This document shows, piece after piece, positions 18,973 to 27,549 of a DNA stretch of 64,000 bases. The notes under the pieces were generated by a model that was given only the letters and a program-made list of their open reading frames with translations, made no database searches and was not told where the DNA came from. Position 1 is the first letter of the stretch. The number at the start of each line of letters is the position of its first letter. The DNA is from Halothermothrix orenii H 168 (GTDB lineage: Bacteria > Bacillota > Halanaerobiia > Halanaerobiales > Halothermotrichaceae): the NCBI RefSeq assembly GCF_000020485.1, contig NC_011899.1, positions 1,396,501-1,460,500 on the forward strand, written 5' to 3'. Position numbers and translations under genes: made by a program.

Positions 18973-20244
18973 TTACTCCACTATTACATTATCACCCAGA
19001 AAAGCCCCCTGTTTTATTAACTCTTCCTGTAAAATTCTATAATCGATTCGATGCGGGTTTTTACCTGTTTCCAGACTGACTGCAGCTGCAATTCCAGCTG
19101 CCTGACCAATGGCAAAAACTATAGGCATAACCCTCAATGAAGAATGGGCCTCATGGGTTGACGAAATAGAACGGCTACCGATCAGTAAATTATTTAAGTT
19201 TTGAGGAACAAGGCAACGATAAGGGATGTCATACCATTCTCCTTCTTCAAGGTACTTCATAATCGTACCTTCACCCTCTGGATTATGAATATCTATAGGA
19301 TAACTCCCACAGGCAACAACATCATCAAATTTTCTAGTTTTCAGGAGGTCATTAACAGTTAATACATAATCCCCAATAACCCGGCGTGATTCCCTGATCC
19401 CTATCTGGGTTGCTGTTTGCTGAAGATAGGCATTCTCAAACCCAGGAATATTTTTAATTAACCACCGTGATAACTCCCAGCTCTGCCTTCTTCCTTCAAT
19501 TTCTGCTTTGCTCAAAGACTCAGAATCAGTAGGGTCATGCTTAATAACCCTGGTCTGGTTAAAATGGACCACCCCGGGGTTTGTTGTAAAGAAAAATAAA
19601 ATATCTTCACGGGGACAGTCAATTATTCCTTTCTCTTTAGCTTCTATATATTTTTCTGTTATTTCTCCCCGGGAAGGCATTCTTTCTAAGTCTACGTTGG
19701 CCATTCTAAAATTCAAGGTCATGGGCTGGGTTAAACCATCCTTAGGTCTCCCTTTTTCTACTCTAACCCCTGCTAAATAAGCCAGATCAGCATCACCAGT
19801 ACTATCAACATATATTTTAGCCTTTAATTTCTTTAAACCACCTTTAGTAACCACCTTTATACTGTTAATTTCATTTCCACAGGTTTCAACACCGGCTAAC
19901 ATGGCATGGAAATGGATATTAACTCCATTTTCCGAGCAGAGACGGTCAGCTACCACCTTAAAAGCTTCAGGGTCAAAGGCCCAGGGGGTTTCTTTCATTA
20001 AGCTGTTACCAAAGGCGTTCATATCCTTTAACCGTTCTACTATTTCCTGGAAAATACCCCTGATAATCTGTCTTTCTCCTGAATAGTAGGTCATAAAGGG
20101 GTTTACCAGCATGGCTGTTGCCCCACCACCGAGAAAACCATACCTTTCTACCAGAAGGACTTTTTTGCCCATCCGGGCAGCCCCAATGGAAGCTGCGATC
20201 CCCCCGGGACCACCACCACATACAATAACATCATATTCAGTCAT
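18973..20244 (-). CDS. FAD-dependent oxidoreductase
   Basis: A 423-residue flavoprotein. The N-terminal dinucleotide-binding motif is DVIVCGGGPGGIAASIGAARMGKKVLLVE and a late FAD segment NNLLIGSRSISSTHEAHSSLRVMP is present, matching the FAD-dependent oxidoreductases (pfam12831 type) often found in carbohydrate loci. The substrate is unknown. ATG follows GGAGGTAG. It lies downstream of two sugar permease genes on the same strand, about 90 bases apart, so it may belong to the aglEFG-like operon. Confidence 0.82.
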   Translation of the reverse strand: MTEYDVIVCGGGPGGIAASIGAARMGKKVLLVERYGFLGGGATAMLVNPFMTYYSGERQIIRGIFQEIVERLKDMNAFGNSLMKETPWAFDPEAFKVVADRLCSENGVNIHFHAMLAGVETCGNEINSIKVVTKGGLKKLKAKIYVDSTGDADLAYLAGVRVEKGRPKDGLTQPMTLNFRMANVDLERMPSRGEITEKYIEAKEKGIIDCPREDILFFFTTNPGVVHFNQTRVIKHDPTDSESLSKAEIEGRRQSWELSRWLIKNIPGFENAYLQQTATQIGIRESRRVIGDYVLTVNDLLKTRKFDDVVACGSYPIDIHNPEGEGTIMKYLEEGEWYDIPYRCLVPQNLNNLLIGSRSISSTHEAHSSLRVMPIVFAIGQAAGIAAAVSLETGKNPHRIDYRILQEELIKQGAFLGDNVIVE

Positions 20245-20332
20245 AACAAACTACCTCCATTAAGTCCTTAAACATTTTAGCATTTATTTTATAAATATAT
20301 CTTTATAAGTTTATATATAATACAAATATATT

Positions 20333-21187
20333 TTATCCTTTAACAGAACCGGCCAACATACCCCTGACAAAATACTTCTGCAGGGTAAAGAAAATTATCA
20401 GGGGAATAACCATCGAAATAAATGCAGCTGAAGTTAAAAGATGCCAGCTCTGTCCATGGGAACCAACCAGAGTTGAGAGCCTTAAAGTCAATGGAGCTAC
20501 ATCAGGACTCCCACCGAGGTATATAAGGGCTACCAATAAATCATTCCAGACCCATAAGAACTGAAAAATAACAAGTGAAGCCAGAGCTGGTGTCGAAAGA
20601 GGTAACGCCAGCCTGAAAAACATCGTTCCGACAGAAGCTCCATCAATGGACGCTGCTTCAAAAAGGTCATCTGGTAATGACTGAAAGTAGTTATGCAGCA
20701 TATATATTGCAAAGGGCAATCCATAAGCGGTATGGGCTAACCAGACCCCCAGAAAAGAGCCAGAGAGCCCAAGTGTATTATAAAGTTTAAGCACTGGAAT
20801 AAAGGTTAACTGAATGGGAACCACCATCAGGGCGAGTACAATCCCATAAAATATTTTCTTCCCCTCCAGGTTCAGCTTTGAGAGACCGAAGGCAGCAAAT
20901 GAAGCCACAATAACTGGCAGGGTACATCCAATAATGGTAATAAAAAAGCTATTTTTAAAGGCATTGGCAACACCATTTGTTTTGAGTACATCTTTATAGT
21001 TTTCAAGGGTAAACTGGGTTATTTTTAAGGGATTGCTTAATACTGTCCACCATCCGGTTTTCATAATTTCATTAGAGGGACGAAAAGATGTAACCAGTAA
21101 CCCCAAAGTTGGTAATACCCAGGTAATAACAATTACCAACAGGATAACATTTAGAATTATTTTTTTAAGATTTACCTTTGTACCCAT
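20333..21187 (-). CDS. Alpha-glucoside-type ABC transporter permease, AglG/MalG type
   Basis: A 284-residue membrane protein with six predicted helices, coupling motif DLFEAASIDGASVGTMFFRLALP and C-terminus YFVRGMLAGSVKG. The start has GGGGAG seven bases upstream. It pairs with the MalF-type gene just upstream. The AglG assignment rests on general resemblance of the gene set to aglEFG systems; the true sugar is not shown by sequence. Confidence 0.85.
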   Translation of the reverse strand: MGTKVNLKKIILNVILLVIVITWVLPTLGLLVTSFRPSNEIMKTGWWTVLSNPLKITQFTLENYKDVLKTNGVANAFKNSFFITIIGCTLPVIVASFAAFGLSKLNLEGKKIFYGIVLALMVVPIQLTFIPVLKLYNTLGLSGSFLGVWLAHTAYGLPFAIYMLHNYFQSLPDDLFEAASIDGASVGTMFFRLALPLSTPALASLVIFQFLWVWNDLLVALIYLGGSPDVAPLTLRLSTLVGSHGQSWHLLTSAAFISMVIPLIIFFTLQKYFVRGMLAGSVKG

Positions 21188-21204
21188 AATATTCTCCCCT
21201 TGTT

Positions 21205-22074
21205 TTAGTTGTTTTCCTGCTTCATTTTCTTAATATTCATAATTATTACTGGTAGTACTAATATAAACAGAATTACAGCAATTGCACTGGCCCGACCAAA
21301 ATGCCTGTATTTAAACATTTCTTTATACATTCTATTGGCTATTACTTCGGTTCCATAGTTACCATTTGTCATGACATAAATAATATCAAACATTTTAAAA
21401 GTCCGGATAACATTTGAGGTAATAACAACAATTATAGTTGGTAACAATTCCGGTATAACAACATAACGAAATGTCTGCCACCAGTTCGCACCATCTACCT
21501 TTGCTGCCTCCAGTAAATGGGAAGGAATATTTTTATAAGCAGCTGAAAGAATAACCATACTGAACCCTGTCCATATCCATATTCCTACATATATCAATGC
21601 TATATTATTAACCCACGGCCCTTCCAACAACCATCCTTTCGGTTCTTTTCCGATTAAAACCATTATCTGGTTAAGCAAACCAATCTGATCGAAAATTGGA
21701 GGCTTATAAGTATATACAAATTTCCATATGATACCGGCCCCGACAAAAGATATAGCCATTGGCATAAAAATAATTGATTTAGCTAACTTTTCATAGGGTA
21801 CTTTATCTGTCAAAATAGCAAAAATTAAGCCCAGTCCCACAGTACCCAGTGTAAATATTATTAACCATAATAAATTATTACGAAATGCTATTAACATCGA
21901 CTCACTTGTAAAAGCATAATTATAATTTTCAAGTCCTACAAACTCACTACCGGTTCTATCCATAAAACTCATTAAAAAAGTCTGCAGAGATGGGTATAAA
22001 AGATATATCCCCATTATTAAAAAAGCTGGTCCCAAAAAAATGGTACCCCAAAGCTTTTTGTTAAACACTTCCAC
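21205..22074 (-). CDS. Alpha-glucoside-type ABC transporter permease, AglF/MalF type
   Basis: A 289-residue permease with the coupling motif HLLEAAKVDGANWWQTFRYVVIPEL and predicted helices throughout. The start is GTG at 22074, five bases after AGGAGG. It follows the binding-protein gene after a hairpin and precedes the MalG-type gene by 17 bases. It needs a separate ATPase, which is not encoded here. Confidence 0.85.
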   Translation of the reverse strand: MEVFNKKLWGTIFLGPAFLIMGIYLLYPSLQTFLMSFMDRTGSEFVGLENYNYAFTSESMLIAFRNNLLWLIIFTLGTVGLGLIFAILTDKVPYEKLAKSIIFMPMAISFVGAGIIWKFVYTYKPPIFDQIGLLNQIMVLIGKEPKGWLLEGPWVNNIALIYVGIWIWTGFSMVILSAAYKNIPSHLLEAAKVDGANWWQTFRYVVIPELLPTIIVVITSNVIRTFKMFDIIYVMTNGNYGTEVIANRMYKEMFKYRHFGRASAIAVILFILVLPVIIMNIKKMKQENN

Positions 22075-22092
22075 CAGCTCCTCCTTTTTAAA

Positions 22093-22123
22093 CGGGGTAG
22101 CCTGTAAATATTAGACTACCCCG
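22093..22123 (-). terminator. Intercistronic hairpin after the sugar-binding protein gene
   Basis: An 8-bp stem CGGGGTAG / CTACCCCG with a 15-base loop lies between the binding-protein stop and the first permease gene. It resembles the hairpins at 6828 and 15209, suggesting a shared way to raise binding-protein mRNA relative to permease mRNA. Confidence 0.55.
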
Positions 22124-22134
22124 CCCTGGTTTAC

Positions 22135-23409
22135 TTAATAGTTTTCTTCAGCTACAGCTTCAATAGATTTTAAGACATCATCTAAGTCTTTTCCCCTAAC
22201 ATAATCCAGGATACCCGGGTTAAAAGCACCAGAACCTACAGCTGCCGGCATTGAATTAGAACCATCAAACCTGAAAACAGAGGCATTTAACAGAGTTCTG
22301 GCCATCTTCCTGGTAATCTTATCAGGGTATACTGCCAGGTCTATTGTTTTGTTTACACCGATTTTACCCAGTTCTTTGATAAAGATTGTCTGGGCTTCAG
22401 GTGTTGATAAAAAGTCTACAAACTTCCTGGCTTCAGGGGTATCTTTAAGCATACTTACCATATCAGCAGCCCCGAGGACAGGTACCCCCTCTCCTTTTTC
22501 AGCCGGTGGGAAGGGGAAGAAATCATAATCTTCACCGGCCACAAGGTCAGGATTATGTTCCAATATGAAACTGGTAATAAAGCTAGCCTGTTTATGCATA
22601 AAAGCCTGTGGAGGTTCAGTATAAAGTGGGGCTACAGCATCGCCAAAATTAGTCATTAGGACACTGGTTGGTCCACCCCAGACATATTTTGAGTTTTTAA
22701 CGATTTTTCCGAAGTACTCAAAGGCCTCTTTTATTCTTGGATCTGTCCAGGGGATCTCATGGTTAATCCATTTATCAAATACTTCAGGGCCTGCCAACCT
22801 TAAGACAAGATCCTCAATCCAGTCAGTACCTGGCCAGCCACTGGCCGGACCAGATTCTAATCCTACAGCCCAGGGAATATCTCCCTTTCTGGCCATTCTC
22901 TCAGTTAAACTCATCAGTTCATCCAGGGTTCCAGGGACCTCATACCCCCTGGCTTTAAAGGCTTTAGGATTATACCAGATAAGACTTTTAATATCGGCGG
23001 TCATTACCAGACCATACATGTGGCCATCTACAGTAGTTAAGTCAAGCCAGACATCGTTATATTCTTCTTTAATCCTGTCCATATCCAGAACCTTATTCAG
23101 ATCAACTAAACTCCCTTCTTGACCAAGGTCTTTAATCAAACCAAGGTCAGGGATAACACATACTTCAGGCGGGTTTCCTGCCTGGATTCTGGTAACCAGT
23201 ACAGTGGAAGTATCACGGGTGCTTTCATATTTAACGTCAATACCAGTTTTCTCCTCAAACCTTTCAATAACTTTCATAAAGGCATCAAGTTCCTGACCAC
23301 CCCACTGGGCCATTACGGTTAAACTACCATTATCAGCAACTGAAACACCTGTAAAAGCAAATACAATAATAAGCAAATTAAGTACCAAGCATAAGCCCTT
23401 TTTTGTCAT
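22135..23409 (-). CDS. Sugar ABC transporter solute-binding protein, AglE-like
   Basis: A 424-residue exported binding protein with signal peptide MTKKGLCLVLNLLIIVFAFTGVSVA. The mature start (LTVMAQWGGQELDAFMKVIERFE) is like alpha-glucoside binding proteins. The start ATG has AAAGGAG upstream. It heads the operon and has operators for the LacI regulator (23791-24828) in its 350-base upstream region. The sugar is uncertain: the operator type points to glucosides/cello-oligosaccharides, the protein type to alpha-glucosides. Confidence 0.85.
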   Translation of the reverse strand: MTKKGLCLVLNLLIIVFAFTGVSVADNGSLTVMAQWGGQELDAFMKVIERFEEKTGIDVKYESTRDTSTVLVTRIQAGNPPEVCVIPDLGLIKDLGQEGSLVDLNKVLDMDRIKEEYNDVWLDLTTVDGHMYGLVMTADIKSLIWYNPKAFKARGYEVPGTLDELMSLTERMARKGDIPWAVGLESGPASGWPGTDWIEDLVLRLAGPEVFDKWINHEIPWTDPRIKEAFEYFGKIVKNSKYVWGGPTSVLMTNFGDAVAPLYTEPPQAFMHKQASFITSFILEHNPDLVAGEDYDFFPFPPAEKGEGVPVLGAADMVSMLKDTPEARKFVDFLSTPEAQTIFIKELGKIGVNKTIDLAVYPDKITRKMARTLLNASVFRFDGSNSMPAAVGSGAFNPGILDYVRGKDLDDVLKSIEAVAEENY

Positions 23410-23533
23410 TGATTTGTCACTCCTTTGTTAATTTTGACTTTGATAATTTAAACAAAATAAATTAGCAAAATAATTTAGTACACTACCTTTGATCAATAAC
23501 TATTACCCGGGGTATTAAACCACCTCCATTTTT

Positions 23534-23547
23534 TGGGATCGCTCCCA
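23534..23547. promoter_or_regulatory. LacI-family operator O1, TGGGATCGCTCCCA
   Basis: One mismatch from the perfect palindrome TGGGAGCGCTCCCA found twice nearby. It lies ~125 bases upstream of the binding-protein start, in its 5' region, and should control the aglEFG-like operon. Confidence 0.8.
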
Positions 23548-23721
23548 GTGTTGTTTGACTGGAGGAGTAAAAAACCCTGGTATATTAAAAGCTTATATTT
23601 AGTTATATTACTTATTAACTGATACTACTATATATTAGTTAATTTACTGATACAACTAGTTAAAGATTTTAAAATTTACATCCTGTAATTAGATTTTATT
23701 AAAATAAGTTTAACAAATTAG

Positions 23722-23760
23722 ATGATAAAACCAGCTATTTCAATTTTATAGTTTTATCAT
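23722..23760 (-). terminator. Inverted repeat after the LacI gene
   Basis: A perfect 10-bp stem (ATGATAAAAC / GTTTTATCAT) with a 19-base loop directly follows operator O2 on the minus strand. It is AU-rich and weak; it could end lacI transcription. The rest of 23410-23790 holds the operators and no ORF. Confidence 0.35.
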
Positions 23761-23763
23761 GTA

Positions 23764-23777
23764 TGGGAGCGCTCCCA
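23764..23777. promoter_or_regulatory. LacI-family operator O2, TGGGAGCGCTCCCA
   Basis: A perfect 14-bp palindrome, extended to 16 bp by flanking A/T, 14 bases past the lacI stop and upstream of the transport operon. It equals the published CebR/CelR operator of actinobacteria. Confidence 0.85.
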
Positions 23778-23790
23778 TATATAAATATAT

Positions 23791-24828
23791 TTATTTTAAA
23801 GGGGCAGTTGACCCCCTCACCACCAGTTCAGCATCGAGAACAACATTACCGGTCTCTTCTCCATTTATTTTTCTTAATAAGGTCCTGACGGCATTTATCC
23901 CCAGCTTTATTTTATTTTGTTTTACTGTTGTCAATGGTGGGTTAAAATATCTAGCTGTATTTATATCATTAAAACCAATTACTGAGATGTTGTCAGGTAC
24001 AGCAATTCCCTGTGATGTTATTACCTTAATTAAATTTTGAGCTAAAATATCGTTAGCACAAATTATGGCATTAATATTTTTTATAGTTAATATATGGTTC
24101 CTGACTATTTTTTCAACATAATCTTCGTTATTTGATGTTACTTCTATTATGTAATCAGAATTAAATTTAATATTTTTTTCTTCTAGTGCTCTTTTATAAC
24201 CCCTCAATTTATCTTCAAGAAAATAATAATCCACCGTTGACTGTAAAAGAACAATTTCTTTCCTTCCCAGGCTTAAAAGATGCCTTGTTGCTTTATAAAT
24301 TCCATCTTCGTAATCCGTACAAACATATGGAATGTCCAGGTTTTTGGTATCTCTTTTCCCAATAATAACAACAGGAAGGTCATTATTGGCAAAAAGTTTT
24401 AAGTAATCAAAATACATGAGGGAACCAATAACAATTAGTCCATCAACATTTTTCTGTCCAATAATCTTATAGCAAAGCTCCTGTCTTTTCTCTTCTTCTT
24501 TATGGGTTGTATACAAAACCAGGTTGAGGTCATGTTTTAAGGACTCTCTTTGAATACCCTGTAGAATTTCATAATAAATTGGATTAGATAAAAATTCAGG
24601 GTCATGACCCCAGAATATTATCCCTATATTGTTAGTTTTCCGGGAAGCCAGGCTTCTGGCTGAAGCATTGGGATAATATTTTTCTTTTTTAATAACTGAT
24701 AGCACCTTTTTCCGGGCTTTTTCACTGACATTTCCCTTATTATTAATTACCCTGGAAACGGTTGACCTGGAAACCCCGGCCAGTTTAGCTATACTTTCCA
24801 GAGTATGGTGTTTTTGTTTATCAGCCAC
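23791..24828 (-). CDS. LacI-family transcriptional regulator, CebR-like operator specificity
   Basis: A 345-residue repressor with helix-turn-helix TLESIAKLAGVSRSTVSRVINNKG, classical hinge NASARSLASRKT (Leu for minor-groove insertion) and a sugar-sensing domain. Start is GTG at 24828 with GGAG ten bases upstream. A perfect operator lies 18 bases before its start and two more lie beyond its stop, so it probably represses both itself and the transport operon until its sugar ligand binds. Confidence 0.88.
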   Translation of the reverse strand: MADKQKHHTLESIAKLAGVSRSTVSRVINNKGNVSEKARKKVLSVIKKEKYYPNASARSLASRKTNNIGIIFWGHDPEFLSNPIYYEILQGIQRESLKHDLNLVLYTTHKEEEKRQELCYKIIGQKNVDGLIVIGSLMYFDYLKLFANNDLPVVIIGKRDTKNLDIPYVCTDYEDGIYKATRHLLSLGRKEIVLLQSTVDYYFLEDKLRGYKRALEEKNIKFNSDYIIEVTSNNEDYVEKIVRNHILTIKNINAIICANDILAQNLIKVITSQGIAVPDNISVIGFNDINTARYFNPPLTTVKQNKIKLGINAVRTLLRKINGEETGNVVLDAELVVRGSTAPLK

Positions 24829-24845
24829 AAAATACCATCTCCTAC

Positions 24846-24859
24846 TGGGAGCGCTCCCA
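24846..24859. promoter_or_regulatory. LacI-family operator O3, TGGGAGCGCTCCCA
   Basis: A perfect palindrome (16 bp with flanking C/G) in the lacI leader, just downstream of its promoter, positioned for autorepression by roadblock. Confidence 0.85.
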
Positions 24860-24892
24860 GTATAGAATAAAAAAATTAATGACTACATTTTA

Positions 24893-24921
24893 ATTATAAT
24901 TTTTTAATAAAAAAATGTCAA
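24893..24921 (-). promoter_or_regulatory. Consensus sigma-A promoter of the LacI gene
   Basis: TTGACA (24916-24921), 17-base spacer, TATAAT (24893-24898) on the minus strand. Operator O3 lies about 30 bases downstream of the expected start site. Confidence 0.85.
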
Positions 24922-24984
24922 GACTAATTTTTAAAAAAATAATACTTTTATGTAAGTAACACCACTGAAAAAAGTAAAAATTAA

Positions 24985-25032
24985 ACCGGGCTTTTCTCTG
25001 GTTATAAAAACAACCACAAATAACAGCCCGGT
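24985..25032 (-). terminator. Terminator of the VOC-nitroreductase gene
   Basis: An 8-bp stem ACCGGGCT / AGCCCGGT encloses an inner hairpin (GGTTG... TAACC). On the minus strand it follows the stop codon by about 10 bases and leads into TTTAATTTTTAC. Confidence 0.65.
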
Positions 25033-25042
25033 CTTTTACCAG

Positions 25043-25879
25043 TTACACAAACCTGACCATCTCCTGAACCTTCTTCCTGGGAGGTATATTTGGTTTTTCG
25101 GCAGGATAACCAAGTGGGGTTACCGTGGCTACATAATGATCCCGGGGAATATCAAGGACCTTTTTGACTTCTTTTCTATCCATGGCTGCTATCCAGCAGG
25201 TACCCAGACCGAACAGACGGGCTGCTAAAAGAAAATGGTAGGCGGCAATACAGCCATCCTGAATAAACCTTTTAGATTTTTTACTATCAGAGCAAATAGC
25301 TACAGCCATAGGAGCAGTTGCAATAGGTCTGCTGTTACTACCTCTTAAAGAGGCCAGGTATTCTAATTTGTTTCTATCTTTGACCACAACAAAATAATAG
25401 GACTGGGAATTGCGGGAAGTTGGGGCATAACGGCACCTCTCAAAAACGTTCCACAGTATTTCTTCCGGGACTTCTCTATCCCTGTATTTTCGAATACTCC
25501 GACGTGTCAGGAGTAATTCAACACCGGTAAGATAAGGATTAAGATCATGGAGAAAAGTCTGAAATTCTACCTTTCGCCCTTCCGGGTCTTTTATATAAAA
25601 ATGATAAATATTAAATTTTTCATTTATAACCGGTTTATCAAGGGCTTCCTTCTCAAACCGTTGATAATATTCATCCACAGTTGATTTTGAATCAAAGTAA
25701 AAAGTAATAATCCCTTCTATGTCAGCTCTATCTCCCTTACAGAAACCAAGCTGTAAATTACCCTTTTCAAAAATAAGACATTGCCCCTGATCTAACCAGA
25801 GGTCCATACCTATTCTATCCTGGTAAAATTTTTTTATTTCTTCCAGCCTGGTTGTCTTAAAAAATACAATACCGGACAT
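25043..25879 (-). CDS. Fusion of a VOC (glyoxalase-like) domain and a nitroreductase domain
   Basis: A 278-residue protein. Residues 1-~110 resemble the vicinal-oxygen-chelate/glyoxalase fold (FFKTTRLEEIKKFYQDRIGMDLWL ... FYIKDPEGRKVEFQ). Residues ~120-278 form an FMN-dependent nitroreductase (LLTRRSIRKYRDREVPEEIL, CRYAPTSRNSQ, GLGTCWIAAMDRKEVKKVL). The true start is ATG at 25879 after TTAAGGAGG; a longer frame would overlap the next gene. NAD(P)H-dependent reduction of a nitro compound or quinone is the family role; what the VOC domain adds is unknown. Confidence 0.85.
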   Translation of the reverse strand: MSGIVFFKTTRLEEIKKFYQDRIGMDLWLDQGQCLIFEKGNLQLGFCKGDRADIEGIITFYFDSKSTVDEYYQRFEKEALDKPVINEKFNIYHFYIKDPEGRKVEFQTFLHDLNPYLTGVELLLTRRSIRKYRDREVPEEILWNVFERCRYAPTSRNSQSYYFVVVKDRNKLEYLASLRGSNSRPIATAPMAVAICSDSKKSKRFIQDGCIAAYHFLLAARLFGLGTCWIAAMDRKEVKKVLDIPRDHYVATVTPLGYPAEKPNIPPRKKVQEMVRFV

Positions 25880-25880
25880 T

Positions 25881-26861
25881 TTACACCTCCTTAATATGGT
25901 TATACTCTGCCAACCCGGTACAAATACCTGCTTTTTTATAACGGAAAACCACCCAGCCAACTATAAGTAAAATCCCCAGCAAAGTAGCCAGTACCCCGAG
26001 CAAACCAGCTTCTGGACCAAATGCCCCTCCGGTCCATAACTCTGGCCCTTTTTGCTGAATGGTAATGAGACTGGCCTGCCTGTTCATCCCACTGACCGGA
26101 AAACCAAATACATTTCCCTGAAAAAAATTCCAGCTAATATGTAAACCAATCGGTATGGCCAGCTGACCGGTAAGAACAAATCCGGTTGCCAGGAAAATAC
26201 CTGCCAGGAAAATGTTTATTAAACTAACTGCGGTAACATTGGGATTGCCAGCATGAAGAATACTGAAAAAACCAGAGGTAACAAGGGTAGCAAGAATAAT
26301 GGCACCTACCGGATGGGATTTTTTGTAATTGAAACCCTCACTAAGGTTTAATAATTGATAACCTCGGGATAAAAGTTCTTCTTCTATACCAACCATTATA
26401 AAAAAAATTAAATTCAAGAAAATACCGGTTAAAACACTGGCACTGGTTCCCGAACCTATCCCCTGAAAAACAGAGTTTTTAATTTCTATCCAGCCGGCTT
26501 TAAGTTCTATTATAAATATAATACCCATTAAAAAAATTCCCAGCACAAATCCAAAAATAAAATCCAGCCACCAGTCTTTATTGATATCAAACCCAAATTC
26601 ATAAAAAGGCCTTTTATCTAATTTAGTTCCCACAAACCAGACTGAGAGTACAGTACTAACAAGAGTAAAAAAATAAATGATTGTATCACCAGGGGCAGTA
26701 TTCATAAACTTTGGGGAAATACCTGCCATGATAAGAAGATTAACAACAATCGTTGAAATAACAAAAATTAAAAACAGGGTTAGCAACAACTGAATGAGAA
26801 CACGCCATAACGACCGGACCCTGTTTTCTTCCCCATTCCAGAACAAATATTTAATATTCAT
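25881..26861 (-). CDS. CPBP-family intramembrane glutamic endopeptidase
   Basis: A 326-residue membrane protein with about eight hydrophobic segments. Motif EEELLSRGYQLL (near residue 160) is the EExxxR catalytic motif of CAAX-protease/bacteriocin-processing (CPBP, Rce1-like) proteins, and FSILHAGNP and LHISWNFFQG carry the other family motifs (FxxxH and HxxxN). ATG is ten bases after GGGAG. It ends one base before the VOC-nitroreductase start, so the two are cotranscribed. Its substrate is unknown. Confidence 0.85.
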   Translation of the reverse strand: MNIKYLFWNGEENRVRSLWRVLIQLLLTLFLIFVISTIVVNLLIMAGISPKFMNTAPGDTIIYFFTLVSTVLSVWFVGTKLDKRPFYEFGFDINKDWWLDFIFGFVLGIFLMGIIFIIELKAGWIEIKNSVFQGIGSGTSASVLTGIFLNLIFFIMVGIEEELLSRGYQLLNLSEGFNYKKSHPVGAIILATLVTSGFFSILHAGNPNVTAVSLINIFLAGIFLATGFVLTGQLAIPIGLHISWNFFQGNVFGFPVSGMNRQASLITIQQKGPELWTGGAFGPEAGLLGVLATLLGILLIVGWVVFRYKKAGICTGLAEYNHIKEV

Positions 26862-26886
26862 AGTAAGACCACTCCCTTTTAAAAAA

Positions 26887-27480
26887 TTATCTAACTACCT
26901 CTATTTCCTCCCCGGGGTATGGCCGTAAAAGTTCCTTTAATATTCCGGGCTCTTCCCTATCTGGATTAAGCCATAATTCTTCACTTTCAGGCGACAAAAT
27001 TACTGGCATCCGGTTATGTATATTTTTTATTTTTTTGTTGGGCCTGGTGGTTATAATTGAAAAGCAGGGGACTTCTACCCCGTTTTTATCGGTAAAAATA
27101 TCATATATCCCGGCCATGGAAAATATATCTTCACCGTTAACAGTTATTTTATATCTCTGACTACCATTTTCTGTCTTCTTCCATTCAAAAAATCCGGTAG
27201 CCGGTATGAGACACCTCCTCTTAAAAAAAGACTCCCGGAAGGTCGGTTTTTTGTCTATGGTCTCTCCCCTGGCATTAATAATTAACCACCTGGTAAATTT
27301 GGGAGAAAAACCCCATTTAAAAAGCCGCAACTGTTTTTTGTTACCCTCCCTGGTTACCACCGGAGCCTTCTCCGAGGGAAATATTTCAGCCCGTGGTGCA
27401 AAATCAAACCCCGCCTCTTCAATCCCATACCTGGTTATAATTCGATATATATCGACAGATAATATATACCGCCCACACAT
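26887..27480 (-). CDS. SRAP-family protein, HMCES/YedK-like abasic-site shield
   Basis: A 197-residue protein that begins MCGRY: the catalytic Cys2 forms a DNA-protein crosslink with abasic sites in single-stranded DNA. Further family motifs are NARGET, RRCLIPATGFFEW and IHNRMPVIL (conserved His). The start follows GGGGGGGTAATT. It lies just downstream of a Y-family DNA polymerase with a LexA-like promoter, so it is probably part of a DNA-damage-inducible operon, although the gap is about 70 bases. Confidence 0.9.
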   Translation of the reverse strand: MCGRYILSVDIYRIITRYGIEEAGFDFAPRAEIFPSEKAPVVTREGNKKQLRLFKWGFSPKFTRWLIINARGETIDKKPTFRESFFKRRCLIPATGFFEWKKTENGSQRYKITVNGEDIFSMAGIYDIFTDKNGVEVPCFSIITTRPNKKIKNIHNRMPVILSPESEELWLNPDREEPGILKELLRPYPGEEIEVVR

Positions 27481-27549
27481 AATTACCCCCCCTATATTAA
27501 ATTATATTATTTTAAAAAAAATCCTTTTATTTAAATCTTTTTTATGAAC

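Noticed and set aside
18973-20244. The FAD oxidoreductase as a phytoene desaturase or succinate dehydrogenase subunit
   Set aside because: It lacks the family-specific motifs of those; only the general FAD-binding pattern is seen.
25880-25960. Upstream extension of the VOC-nitroreductase gene
   Set aside because: It overlaps the CPBP gene and the added residues are not domain-like; AAGGAGG marks the ATG at 25879.
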